Of a stretch of DNA of 64,000 nucleotides, positions 9,518 to 18,109 are shown piece by piece. Made by a program: the position numbers and the translations under genes. Under the pieces are notes generated by a model. It searched no databases, was not told the DNA's origin, and worked only from the letters and a program-made list of their open reading frames with translations. Each line of letters opens with the position of its first letter. Positions within the stretch are counted from its first letter, which is position 1. Source of the stretch: Aquabacterium sp. OR-4 (GTDB lineage: Bacteria; Pseudomonadota; Gammaproteobacteria; Burkholderiales; Burkholderiaceae_C); assembly GCF_025290835.2 (NCBI RefSeq), contig NZ_JAOCQD020000001.1, positions 2,356,001 to 2,420,000 of the forward strand, in the 5' to 3' direction.

Positions 9518-11402
9518 GCAGCGCATGCCGCCTCTGCCGTCGACGGCCGCCGTTCACCCGACCTTGCGCCAGGCCCGCCGGGCCTGGTCGACGCTGCTCA
9601 CCGACGCGGCCCGCGCCTTCGTCGCCGCCAACCGGGCGCTCGACCGGGCGCTGCAAGAGGCTGACCCCCGTGCCGAGGCCTGGGCCCGCATGACCCGCGG
9701 CCTGCACCTGCACTACTACGGTACGCTGGCCGAATCTGAAACCGAGCTGCGTCAGGCGGCCTCGCTGTTTGCCACGCTGGCCGACCGGGCCGGCGAGATC
9801 CTGGCCACCGCGGGGCTGGCGCGCACGCTGTGGCGCGGCGGCCACTTCCGCCAGGCGGTCGATCTGGTGCTGCCGGTGCGCGACGAAGGCCTGCGCGTGC
9901 TGCGCCACCATGACCGCGCGGTGCTGCTCAATGCCATCGGCGGCTGCTACTCGGCGCTGGGCCAGAGCGAGCAGGCCATGGCCTACATGCACGAGGCCCT
10001 GCGCGACGCCGGCCCGCGCCGTGGCCATGGCTTCGACGCGGTGCTGCACTGCAACCTGGCCAACGAGCTGACCCAGCTGGGCGATTGCGAACAGGCGCTG
10101 CGCCATGCCAACCAGGGCCTGGTGCGCTGCGAGGGCATGCGCAACCCGTACCTGCGCAGCGCGCTGCTGATCAACCGCATCATCATCCTCACCGACCTGG
10201 GCCGCCCCGAGGAAACGCTGGCCGACATTGCCGCGGTGCTGGCCATGCCCACCGATGCCAGCGGCCGCGGCCACAACGCGCTGCATTTCGAGCCACTGGC
10301 GATCGCCGCGCTGTCGGCCGGCGAGCATGCGCTGGGTGCCGAACTGGTGCAGTGCATGCTGGCCGGCCCGGCGCCGCTGCTGCCCGACGAGCGCATCGAG
10401 CGGGCCGTGGCGCTGGCCATGCTGGCCTGGATGCAGGGCCGGCTGGCACAGGCCCATGCCCACCTGGCCACGGTGCAGGCCCAGGCCGACGACGATGGCG
10501 TCGAGGGCCAGAGCCTGCGGGTGCGCTGCCAGTATTTCCAGCAGGCCTCGAGCCTGCATGCCGAGCGCGGTGACGCCGCCGCCGCCCTGGCCGACCTGCG
10601 CCGCTGGCAGGTGCTGCACCAGCGCCAGGACGCCCAGGCCCACCGCGCCCACTACCGCTCGGCGGCACTGCAGACCGAACTGCTGCGCCTGACCCACCGG
10701 CTGCAGGACAGCCAGGCCAAGCGCCGCATCACCGAACGCTCGCGCGCCAAGCTGGCCGAGATCAACGAGCAGCTGGCCCACCGCATTGCCGAGGTGCAAA
10801 GCCTGCAGGAGGCGCTGCGCCAGCAGGCCGTGATCGACACCCTGACCGGCCTGCACAACCGCCGCCACCTCAACGAGGTGCTGCCGGCCATGGTGGCCAT
10901 GGCCCAGCGCTCGCGCACGCCGCTGGCGGTGGTGCTGATCGACCTCGACCACTTCAAGGCGGTCAACGACCGCCTGGGCCATCCGGTCGGCGATCAGCTG
11001 CTGGCCGCCTTTGGCCGCCTGCTGGCCGGCAACCTGCGCAAGAGCGACCTGGCCTGCCGCTACGGCGGCGAGGAGTTCTGCCTGCTGATGCCGCGCTCGG
11101 GCGCCGCCGCGGCGCGACGCAAGGTGCAGGCCCTGCTGCGCCGCTGGCGCGCCTGCACGCTGGACGGCGGCCTGCAGTTCAACCCGCCGCTGAGCTTTTC
11201 GGCCGGCGTCGCCGACACCCACACCACGCCGGCCGAGACCGCCGCGCTGCTGCGCGCGGCCGACCAGGCCCTGCTCAACGCCAAGCAGGCCGGCCGCGGC
11301 CGGGTGCTGCTGGCCGATGCCCAGGCTGATGCCGATACCGATGCCGCGGCGGCCGGCGGCCTGGCCACCTGCAGCACCGCCGGCACGCCCTCCTGCGCCT
11401 GA
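9516..11402 (+). CDS. TPR-containing GGDEF diguanylate cyclase
   Basis: A 628-residue cytosolic protein predicted to make cyclic di-GMP. The N-terminal 400 residues are helical TPR-like repeats, followed by a coiled coil (about residues 405-445) and a C-terminal GGDEF domain. The active-site loop reads GGEEF, an active variant, and the inhibitory I-site RKSD sits five residues before it, so feedback inhibition by c-di-GMP is expected. No transmembrane segment or EAL domain is visible. The input signal is presumably sensed through the TPR part. The start is uncertain between ATGs at 9516 and 9525; neither has a good ribosome-binding site, and the -10-like box overlaps the first. Confidence 0.9.
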   Translation: MQRMPPLPSTAAVHPTLRQARRAWSTLLTDAARAFVAANRALDRALQEADPRAEAWARMTRGLHLHYYGTLAESETELRQAASLFATLADRAGEILATAGLARTLWRGGHFRQAVDLVLPVRDEGLRVLRHHDRAVLLNAIGGCYSALGQSEQAMAYMHEALRDAGPRRGHGFDAVLHCNLANELTQLGDCEQALRHANQGLVRCEGMRNPYLRSALLINRIIILTDLGRPEETLADIAAVLAMPTDASGRGHNALHFEPLAIAALSAGEHALGAELVQCMLAGPAPLLPDERIERAVALAMLAWMQGRLAQAHAHLATVQAQADDDGVEGQSLRVRCQYFQQASSLHAERGDAAAALADLRRWQVLHQRQDAQAHRAHYRSAALQTELLRLTHRLQDSQAKRRITERSRAKLAEINEQLAHRIAEVQSLQEALRQQAVIDTLTGLHNRRHLNEVLPAMVAMAQRSRTPLAVVLIDLDHFKAVNDRLGHPVGDQLLAAFGRLLAGNLRKSDLACRYGGEEFCLLMPRSGAAAARRKVQALLRRWRACTLDGGLQFNPPLSFSAGVADTHTTPAETAALLRAADQALLNAKQAGRGRVLLADAQADADTDAAAAGGLATCSTAGTPSCA

Positions 11403-11499
11403 TTCCGCCGCTGACCTGGCGCCTGACGCAGCGCCCGAACCCGAACCCGCACCCGCGTGGCGGCCGCTTGCCGCCATTCCGTTCCTGCCGGAGCCTGCC

Positions 11500-11931
11500 A
11501 TGACCTCACCCGCCCTGCCGTCCACCCTGGCCAGCCCGGCCAAGCAACCCGCCACCCTGGCCGCCTGGCACCAGGTGGTGCGCGAGCGCGACATGGCCGC
11601 CCTCGAGCGCCTGCTGGCCGACGAGGTGGTTTTCCACTCGCCGGTGGTGCACACGCCGCAGCGGGGCAAGGCCATCACGCTCAAGTACCTGATGGGCGCG
11701 ATGCAGGTGCTCAACACCCCGGCCTTCCACTACCTGCGCGAGATCGTCGGCGAGCGCGACGCGATGCTCGAGTTCGCCACCGAGCTGGAGGGCATCCAGG
11801 TCAACGGCATCGACCTGATCCGCTGGGACGACACAGGCCGCATCGTCGACTTCAAGGTGATGGTGCGGCCGCTGAAGGCCGTGCATGCGGTGCACCAGAA
11901 GATGGGCGAACTGCTGCAGAAACTGGCCTGA
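11500..11931 (+). CDS. SnoaL/NTF2-like protein
   Basis: A 143-residue protein with the NTF2-like fold: an N-terminal helix (WHQVVRERDMAALERLL), the VVFHSPVVHTPQRGK strand region and a terminal strand with DGRIVDFKVMVRPL-type pattern. Members are small cone-shaped enzymes or binding domains with widely different substrates, so none can be assigned. The start at 11500 has GGAG eight bases upstream and begins 97 bases after the diguanylate cyclase stop; cotranscription is possible. Confidence 0.8.
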   Translation: MTSPALPSTLASPAKQPATLAAWHQVVRERDMAALERLLADEVVFHSPVVHTPQRGKAITLKYLMGAMQVLNTPAFHYLREIVGERDAMLEFATELEGIQVNGIDLIRWDDTGRIVDFKVMVRPLKAVHAVHQKMGELLQKLA

Positions 11932-12109
11932 GCCGGGCGAAACGCCCACTGAATGGGAATGCACCGCGTTTCGAACGCCATTCCCCCGCAGTCGGGCATG
12001 CAGGTTTCAGTGGCCTGCACCGTCGCCAGATCGTTACCCTGCGCGCCGATACTGTCGGCTGCCGCCCAATCGGCGCGGCAGAACAGCCCGACATGAGGAG
12101 CATCCAGCC

Positions 12110-12796
12110 ATGGGTTCGACAGTGCAATTCCAGCGCCCCGACGGGCAGACGGTGAACGGCTACCTGGCCGACGCCGGCGCCGGCACGCCGGGCGTGGTGG
12201 TGATCCAGGAGTGGTGGGGGCTCAACCCCCAGATCCGCGGCGTGGCCGAGCGCCTGGCCGAGGCCGGCTTCACCGCACTGGTGCCCGACCTGTACCGCGG
12301 CAAGAGCACCGTCGAGGCCGAGGAGGCCCACCACCTGATGAGCGGCCTGGACTTTGCCGATGCCGCCACCCAGGACGTGCGCGGCGCCGTGCAGCACCTG
12401 AAGGCCCGCGGCAGCAAGGTGGCGGTCAGCGGCTTCTGCATGGGCGGCGCGCTCACGCTGCTGGCCCTGGCCAAGGTGCCTGAGGTGGATGCCGGCGTGG
12501 TGTGGTACGGCCTGCCGCCGCTCGACTACCTGGATGCCACGCAGATCAAGGCCCCGCTGATCGCCCACTGGGCCACGCAGGACGGTGCGTTTCCGATCGC
12601 CAGCGTCGACGCGCTCGAAGACAAGCTGCGCGCCGCCGGCACCCGCTACACCGGCCACCGCTACCTGGCCCACCACGCCTTTGCCAACGAAACCGCGCAG
12701 GGCCACCAGCGCATCGCGATCACGCAGTACGACGCCGCCTGGGCTCAATTGGCCTGGGACCGCAGCTTTGCCTTTCTCGGCCGCCATTTGGGCTGA
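12110..12796 (+). CDS. Dienelactone hydrolase family protein
   Basis: A 228-residue alpha/beta hydrolase of the dienelactone hydrolase family. The Cys-Asp-His triad is intact: nucleophile in GFCMGG, Asp in WATQDGAFP and His in LAHHAFAN. The conserved VVIQEWWGL segment that holds the Glu which switches the Cys is present near residue 32. The family opens lactone rings in chlorocatechol degradation, but many members are general carboxyl ester hydrolases, and no catechol pathway genes are nearby. ATG at 12110 follows GAGGAG. Confidence 0.88.
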   Translation: MGSTVQFQRPDGQTVNGYLADAGAGTPGVVVIQEWWGLNPQIRGVAERLAEAGFTALVPDLYRGKSTVEAEEAHHLMSGLDFADAATQDVRGAVQHLKARGSKVAVSGFCMGGALTLLALAKVPEVDAGVVWYGLPPLDYLDATQIKAPLIAHWATQDGAFPIASVDALEDKLRAAGTRYTGHRYLAHHAFANETAQGHQRIAITQYDAAWAQLAWDRSFAFLGRHLG

Positions 12797-12870
12797 GCCG
12801 CCATCGGCGGCACGGTGCTCGCGCACCGGGCTGCCCAACCCTTTCCCACCGACAAAAAAGGAACACTCCC

Positions 12871-13350
12871 ATGCAAGGCGATCCCGACGTTCTGCGCTAC
12901 CTGAACGCCCAGCTCAAGAACGAGCTCACCGCCATCAACCAGTACTTCCTGCACTACCGCATGCTGAAGAACTGGGGCCTCGATGCGCTGGCCAAGCATG
13001 AGTACAAGGAGTCGATCGAGGAGATGAAGCACGCCGACAAGCTGATGGACCGCATCCTGATGCTCGACGGCCTGCCCAATCTGCAAGACCTCGGCAAGCT
13101 GCTGATCGGCGAAAACGCCGTCGAGACCCTGCACTGCGACCTGAAGATGGAGCTCGGCTCGCTGGTGGTGCTCAAGGAAGCCATCGCCCACTGCGAGACG
13201 GTGCGCGACTATGTCTCGCGCGACCTGCTCACCGAGATCCTCGAAGACACCGAGGAGCACATCGACCACCTGGAAACCCAGATCGGTCTGGTGGCCCAGC
13301 TCGGCGAGCAGAACTGGCTGCAGAGCCAGATGGGCAGCGTCGGCGCCTGA
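12871..13350 (+). CDS. bfr: Bacterioferritin
   Basis: A 159-residue haem-containing ferritin subunit that builds the 24-subunit iron-storage shell. The ferroxidase ligands are all present: Glu18, Glu51, His54, Glu94-type, Glu127-type and His130-type (in [11 protein letters not shown]), and the haem ligand Met52 sits in EEMKH. Length is the usual one. ATG at 12871 is preceded by AAAAAAGGAACA. The ferredoxin bfd, which releases the iron, follows 280 bases downstream on the same strand, after a repeat-rich spacer and its own Fur-type box. Confidence 0.97.
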   Translation: MQGDPDVLRYLNAQLKNELTAINQYFLHYRMLKNWGLDALAKHEYKESIEEMKHADKLMDRILMLDGLPNLQDLGKLLIGENAVETLHCDLKMELGSLVVLKEAIAHCETVRDYVSRDLLTEILEDTEEHIDHLETQIGLVAQLGEQNWLQSQMGSVGA

Positions 13351-13356
13351 TCGGGT

Positions 13357-13375
13357 GCCCGGCCGGCGGCCGGGC
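13357..13375 (+). terminator. Hairpin after bfr
   Basis: A perfect 8-base-pair GC stem (GCCCGGCC, loop GGC) starts seven bases after the bfr stop. No T-run follows. Confidence 0.4.
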
Positions 13376-13405
13376 GGGCCTGAGGGCGCCCCAGGCCAGC
13401 CGGCC

Positions 13406-13520
13406 TATTGCCGCCCAATGCCGCCCAATGCCGCCCAATGCCGCCCTATCCGACCGAGACGCCGCAAACGGCTCATCCGGCTCATCCGGCTCATACCGCC
13501 CATGCGGCCCATGCGGCCCA
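13406..13520. repeat. Short tandem repeats between bfr and bfd
   Basis: A 10-base unit (GCCGCCCAAT) is repeated about four times (13406-13450), followed by GGCTCATCC repeats and by two CCCATGCGG units up to 13520. No coding frame is supported. The block separates bfr from the Fur-type box of bfd. Confidence 0.85.
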
Positions 13521-13575
13521 GGGCCCGGCCCGACAGCGGGAGCACCTGCCAAGCGCAGGGGCTCTTGAAATTCAT

Positions 13576-13603
13576 TGCGAATCATTCTCGTTTGTATGAG
13601 AAT
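13576..13603 (+). promoter_or_regulatory. Fur-type operator upstream of bfd
   Basis: An AT-rich patch in very GC-rich surroundings contains GAATCATTCTC and TATGAGAAT, with ATTCTC/GAGAAT as an inverted pair, resembling Fur boxes. It lies 27 bases before the bfd start, where bound Fur-iron would block transcription, so induction under iron limitation is predicted. Confidence 0.7.
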
Positions 13604-13629
13604 TTGGGCATCCGCCTGGGATGCCCGCC

Positions 13630-13848
13630 ATGATCGTCTGTCTCTGCCACCGCGTCTCTGACCACGACATCCACCGCTCGGTGCGCGATGGCGTGCGCAA
13701 CTTCGAAGTGCTGCAAGACGAGACCCGCGTCTCATCGTCCTGCGGCTGCTGCCTCGACTGCGCCCGCGAGGTGTTCGACGGCGCCTGCTCGCGTGCCGGC
13801 AGCCCCTGCGCCAACAGCGGCGCCGGCACTGAAGCGCGCAAGTCCTGA
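13630..13848 (+). CDS. bfd: Bacterioferritin-associated ferredoxin
   Basis: A 72-residue [2Fe-2S] protein that gives electrons to bacterioferritin haem so that stored iron is reduced and released. The four cluster cysteines are at 4, 6, 38 and 41 in the C-x-C...C-x2-C pattern (MIVCLCH and SSCGCC). An additional Cys40 lies between the last two. The C-terminal 20 residues are low-complexity. An in-frame ATG three codons upstream (13621) is possible, but MIVCLCH is the family N-terminus. Confidence 0.93.
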   Translation: MIVCLCHRVSDHDIHRSVRDGVRNFEVLQDETRVSSSCGCCLDCAREVFDGACSRAGSPCANSGAGTEARKS

Positions 13849-14148
13849 TCCACCACCGCGCGGCGGGTTGATCGGTTCCCGCCCGCACCCTCGCCGCCCA
13901 GGCGTTGGGCAGCCGCCTGCCCGCGCCTTTGGCCAAGACATCGGCTTGAAGCTGGCACCTGCGGATCGGCCGTGCCCGTTGGCTGAGCCTGGTTCAGGCC
14001 TGGCCAAGCGCTTCACCACGGCCCTGCCGCCTGGGCTGCCCGCGGCGGCGCGCCGCGGCGCAGGCTGCGCGCGGCGCGCACCGGGGCCTGGGCTATGCTC
14101 GCGCCCTTCGCGCAGTCGGGTGAAACCCGCGCGCGCCTGAGCCTGACG
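13849..14148. other. Non-coding spacer between bfd and the M61-like gene
   Basis: Three hundred GC-rich bases with no supported gene. A TATGCT sequence at about 14093 could be a -10 box for the downstream exported protein; no convincing -35 box is seen. Several GC-rich inverted repeats near 14035-14085 are of the kind expected by composition. Confidence 0.4.
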
Positions 14149-16140
14149 ATGCTGCGAACCCCTTCCCGCTTGCTGCGCGCCCTGCTGGCCGTGGCCCTGG
14201 CCTGCGGCCTGCCTGCCGCCTGGGCGTCCAGCGATCCGGCCTGCACCCTGGACTGGCATGCCACGGTGAGCCCGGCGGCCGACGCCAGCCCCGCGAATGC
14301 CGCCCCTGGCGCCGCCGCCAGTACCGCACCGGCCCATGCCGGCGTCAGCGCACCCGCCAGCCCGGCGACCGCAGCGCGCCAGATCGAAGTTCGGCTGAGT
14401 TTCGATGCCGGCCCGCGCACCAGCACCCGCCTGAGTCTGCCGGCCGGCTGGGATCTGCTTGAACAGGCCGATGACGGCGGCCCGCGGCTGCAGCCGGTGG
14501 CGGCCGATCCGCGCCAGCGCGAGCTGCGCCATGCCGCCGGCGAGCGCATCACGCTGCGCTGGCGCACGCCCGCCGGCCTGGCCAATGGCGGCGAGGCTGC
14601 CAGCGGCCAGGGTGCACGCCTCAATCCACGCTGGTTTGCCTGGATCGGCGATGCCGTGCTGCCCTGGCCCGACACTACTGCCGCACCGGCCGCCGCGCTC
14701 ACCGCGGCCACCGCGTCCACCACAACCACCACGCAGGGCCTGGCCCGGCGGCCGTTCAGCGCCTGCATCACGCTCGACGCCCCCGGCAGCGCCCGCCTGG
14801 TGGCCAGCCACGGCCGTGCCGAAGGGCCCTCGGCGCGCTGGGTGCTGCCCGAGGCCAGCGCCACCCAGGTACAGCATGCGCTGTATGCCGGTGGCGCCCT
14901 GGCCTGGCGCCAGGCCGATGCGGCCGGCCAGACCCTCACCGCCGTGCTGCCCGAGCCCATGCCCGGCGAGGCCGCATTGGGCTTCGGCGTTGACGCGCTG
15001 GCCGAGCGCAGCGCGCGCCTGCTGGGCGCCCTGCGCCGCGACTGGCAGGACGACGACCGCACGCCGCTGCTGCTGATGGCGCTGCCCGGCATGGTGTCGG
15101 GCGGCCTGCCGCTGCAGCGCGCACTGGTGCTGCAGGCGCGGCCCGACCTGGCCCTGCCCGGCGCCGACAGTGACGCCTTGCTGGCCGGCCTGATGCTGCG
15201 CCGCTGGACGCCCGAGCGCTTCGGCCCGCTGGCGCATGCGGGCCGCGGCGACGCGCCCTTGCGCGCCTGGTTCACCGAAGGGTTTGCCGACTACCTGGCC
15301 CATCGCCTGCTGCTGCGTGAAGGCCTGTGGACGGCCGACGATTACGCCCAGGCCCTGAACCGCAAGATCGGGCGCTACCAGGCCGAACCCGAGCGCGGCG
15401 CCGACAACCTGCGCCTGGCCACCGGCGCGGCCGGCCCGCGCGCCCTGGCCGACCTGCCCGCAGCGCGCGGCGAATGGCTGGCCCTGCACTGGAACGCCGC
15501 CTTGCGCCAGGCCGGCCGCCCCGGGCTGGAGGCCACGCTGCGCAAGCTGATGCTGCCCGCCGCCCAGTCGCGCCGCGAAGGCCCGCTGAGCGCACCGCTG
15601 GCCACGCATCGCCTGATCGCGGCGCTGCGCCGCGACCTGGGCGACCAGCCGCTGCGCGAGCTGGCCCGGCACATCGACGACGGCGTGCCCTTCGGCTTCA
15701 GCGACAGCAGCCTGGGCCCCTGCTTTCGCAGCGGCGCGCGTGGCGACAGTGCCAGCTACCGCCCGGCCACGACGGCCGACGGCCTGGGCGCCTGCCAGGC
15801 CTGGCAACAAGGCACGGCCGGCGAGCGCCGCCTGGCTGCCGCAGCGCCGAACGACACCGACCCGGCCGCCTCAGCCGAGACCGCCGCGCTGGCCCAGGCC
15901 GGCCCCGGCAGCCGCACCGGGCGCAACGGCAAGGCCGCCAAGAGCGGCAAGCTGGCCAAGGGCGCCAAGGCGGCCAAGAGCAAACCCGGCGCCAAGGCCG
16001 GCCCGGCCGCCCGGTCAGGCAAGGCCGGCAAGGCGGGCCAGGGCGCCAAGGCCGGCGCCACCACACGGCCGGCCGCCGGCAAGCCCGCCAAGGCCTCGCA
16101 GCCCGCCAAGGGCCAGGCCAAACCCAGGGCCAGGTCCTAG
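14149..16140 (+). CDS. Exported M61-like protein lacking the zinc site, Lys/Ala-rich tail
   Basis: A 663-residue predicted exported protein. It starts with a signal peptide (LLRALLAVALACGLPAAWA, cleavage near residue 26). The middle resembles M61-type aminopeptidases: the segment LLRRW-type, then WFTEGFADYLAHRLLLREGL and a following LNRKIGRY. In active relatives HExxH stands directly before the RW/NP segment; here the aligned bases encode GLMLR, so both zinc histidines and the catalytic glutamate are missing, although the distal Glu of FTEGFADY remains. The last 70 residues are Lys, Ala, Gly and Pro repeats (KAAKSGK, KAGKAG), like histone H1 or AlgP tails. A catalytically dead binding or scaffold protein is my inference. 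Confidence 0.7.
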   Translation: MLRTPSRLLRALLAVALACGLPAAWASSDPACTLDWHATVSPAADASPANAAPGAAASTAPAHAGVSAPASPATAARQIEVRLSFDAGPRTSTRLSLPAGWDLLEQADDGGPRLQPVAADPRQRELRHAAGERITLRWRTPAGLANGGEAASGQGARLNPRWFAWIGDAVLPWPDTTAAPAAALTAATASTTTTTQGLARRPFSACITLDAPGSARLVASHGRAEGPSARWVLPEASATQVQHALYAGGALAWRQADAAGQTLTAVLPEPMPGEAALGFGVDALAERSARLLGALRRDWQDDDRTPLLLMALPGMVSGGLPLQRALVLQARPDLALPGADSDALLAGLMLRRWTPERFGPLAHAGRGDAPLRAWFTEGFADYLAHRLLLREGLWTADDYAQALNRKIGRYQAEPERGADNLRLATGAAGPRALADLPAARGEWLALHWNAALRQAGRPGLEATLRKLMLPAAQSRREGPLSAPLATHRLIAALRRDLGDQPLRELARHIDDGVPFGFSDSSLGPCFRSGARGDSASYRPATTADGLGACQAWQQGTAGERRLAAAAPNDTDPAASAETAALAQAGPGSRTGRNGKAAKSGKLAKGAKAAKSKPGAKAGPAARSGKAGKAGQGAKAGATTRPAAGKPAKASQPAKGQAKPRARS

Positions 16141-16314
16141 CCGCAAGGGCCCGCCCGGGTGCCGACCCGGGTGACGGACAGCAACCGGCCACAGGCCCCC
16201 GGCCGGCGCGCGATCTCCCCAGGCCAGCGGGTGCCAGCGCGGATAACCCCCACACGGCGCGGCCATCGGTGGTGGCAAGATCTGCCGCATCACCGCTGCA
16301 TCGGGAGGGACTCC

Positions 16315-16683
16315 ATGCAACTCGCCGCCGCCCGTGTCTTCGTGCGCGACATCGTCGCCGCGCGCGACTACTACGAAAAATGCCTAGGCCTCGAACTGGG
16401 CCACGACGGCACCGACGAGGGCTTCTGCCGCTTCGACACCGGCCAGGTGCAGCTGGTGGTCGAGCTGGTCACGGCCGACGAGCCGCCCGAAGAACAGGCC
16501 ATGGTCGGGCGCTTCACCGGCTTGTCCTTCGGTGTCGATGACGTGATGGCGGCCCACGCCGAGCTGGCCGCCCGGGGCGTGCGCTTTGTCGGCGCCCCCG
16601 AAAGGCAGTTCTGGGGCGGCTGGCTGGCCACCCTGGTCGACCCCGACGGCAACGAGATGCAGCTGGTGCAGTTTCCGGGCTGA
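16315..16683 (+). CDS. Single-domain VOC protein
   Basis: A 122-residue vicinal-oxygen-chelate protein of the glyoxalase/dioxygenase superfamily, starting with the typical ARVFVRDIVAARDYYEKCLGL and ending with LVDPDGNEMQLVQF. The first metal-ligand position does not carry the His found in glyoxalase I, so a different activity or pure binding role is likely. ATG at 16315 has GGGAGGGA upstream. Unrelated in sequence detail to the two-domain VOC protein at 6525. Confidence 0.82.
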   Translation: MQLAAARVFVRDIVAARDYYEKCLGLELGHDGTDEGFCRFDTGQVQLVVELVTADEPPEEQAMVGRFTGLSFGVDDVMAAHAELAARGVRFVGAPERQFWGGWLATLVDPDGNEMQLVQFPG

Positions 16684-16755
16684 AACCGGCAGGCGGCCGG
16701 CGGCGCCTGGCCGCGGCCAGCCAGGCGCGACAATCCCGGGCATGGAACTTCAGCC

Positions 16756-18066
16756 ATGACCCAGGCCAGCCCCGCCGAGCACCCTGCGCGATCCGCCCCG
16801 CCCGAGCGCAGCGAGCGCACCGAGATCGACCGTTTTGTCGCCCGCCTGCAGGCCAGCCTGGACGACGGCAGCTTCCAGCGCCTGGCGCTGGGCCGGCCGC
16901 AGGGTGGCGAGCCCACGCTCGAGAAGCTGCTGGCGCGGCGAGTGGCCTTGCGCGGCAGCGAATGCCTGTCGCTGGTGTGGCGCCACCGCAGCAAGGACAT
17001 CACCAAGAACCTGCCGCTGACCGAGGCGGTGGAGCTGGTGGCCAGCCTGATCGGCGCACCCTTCCACCACGGCCACCTGGTCACGCGCAGCCACGACATC
17101 CAGCTGGCAATGGGCAAGCGCGGCCAGTGGGGGCTGCGCGTCGGCAGGCTGCCACCGGCGGCCCCGTCCACCGAAACCGGCGCTGCGGCGGCTGCAGACC
17201 CGGCGCCGGCCGATGCGCCCGCTGCCGCGCACGACCGCCAGCGCCAGCATGCGCTGAGCCTCGGCGAGCCTTTTCTGGCCGAACTGGGCGTCACCGACGG
17301 CCAGCAGCGGCTGATCCCGGCGATGGCCCGCAAGTGGCGACAGATCAACAAGTTCGTCGAGGTGCTCGACCACGCCATCGCGCAATCGCCGCTGGCCGCG
17401 CGCGCGGCCGGCGAGCCGGTGCGGGTGCTCGATTTCGGCGCCGGACGCGGCTACCTCACCTTTGCGGTGCAGCAGCGCCTGGTGGCCGCCGGCCGCGTGC
17501 CCGACATCGTGGGCGTGGAGCTGCGCGACGACCTGGTGGCGCAGTGCAACGGCGTGGCCCAGCGCCTGGGCCTGGCCGGCCTGCGCTTTGATGCCGGCGA
17601 TGTGCGCAGCCATGCCAGCGGCCCGATCGACATCATGATCGCGCTGCATGCCTGCGACATTGCCACCGACGTGGCCATGCACCGTGGCGTGAGCGGTGGC
17701 GCGGCCATCATCGTCTGCTCGCCCTGCTGCCACAAAGAGCTGCGCCCCCAGCTGCTGGCCCCGGCGCCGCTGCGGCCCATGCTGCGCCACGGCATCCACA
17801 TGACCGAGCAGGCCGAGATGCTGACCGACACGCTGCGCGCGCTGCTGCTGCAGTCGGTGGGCTACGACACCCAGGTGTTCGAGTTCGTCTCGCCCGAGCA
17901 CACCGCCAAGAACAAGATGGTGCTGGCCGTGCGCCGCGCCCAGCCGCTGCCCGCCGCCCAGCAACAGGCGCTGCGCACGCAGGTGGCCGAGCTGAAGGCC
18001 TTCTACGGCGTGCGCACCCAGACCCTGGAAAGCCTGATCGACGCCGGAGCCGCGCAGCCGGCATGA
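16756..18066 (+). CDS. Class I SAM-dependent methyltransferase
   Basis: A 436-residue protein with a Rossmann methyltransferase domain in its second half: motif I DFGAGRGYLTFAV near residue 222, motif II VGVELRDDLV, and a CSPCCHKEL motif. The pattern fits the Methyltransf_32 family, which includes METTL25/RRNAD1 relatives, in which the Cys-Cys-His segment is typical. The N-terminal half (about 130 residues with WRHRSKDITKNLPL) could be an RNA- or substrate-binding part. The methylated molecule is unknown. A 28-residue low-complexity linker joins the halves. Confidence 0.8.
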   Translation: MTQASPAEHPARSAPPERSERTEIDRFVARLQASLDDGSFQRLALGRPQGGEPTLEKLLARRVALRGSECLSLVWRHRSKDITKNLPLTEAVELVASLIGAPFHHGHLVTRSHDIQLAMGKRGQWGLRVGRLPPAAPSTETGAAAAADPAPADAPAAAHDRQRQHALSLGEPFLAELGVTDGQQRLIPAMARKWRQINKFVEVLDHAIAQSPLAARAAGEPVRVLDFGAGRGYLTFAVQQRLVAAGRVPDIVGVELRDDLVAQCNGVAQRLGLAGLRFDAGDVRSHASGPIDIMIALHACDIATDVAMHRGVSGGAAIIVCSPCCHKELRPQLLAPAPLRPMLRHGIHMTEQAEMLTDTLRALLLQSVGYDTQVFEFVSPEHTAKNKMVLAVRRAQPLPAAQQQALRTQVAELKAFYGVRTQTLESLIDAGAAQPA

Positions 18067-18109
18067 TGGGGCGGTCGCCACCCGACCGCCCCTCACGGCC
18101 CCTGCCGCC

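Noticed and set aside
13732..15810. A 692-residue minus-strand frame opposite the M61-like gene
   Set aside because: Low-complexity Ala/Gly/Arg translation without family motifs; the plus strand has signal peptide and peptidase-like motifs. It is a composition shadow.
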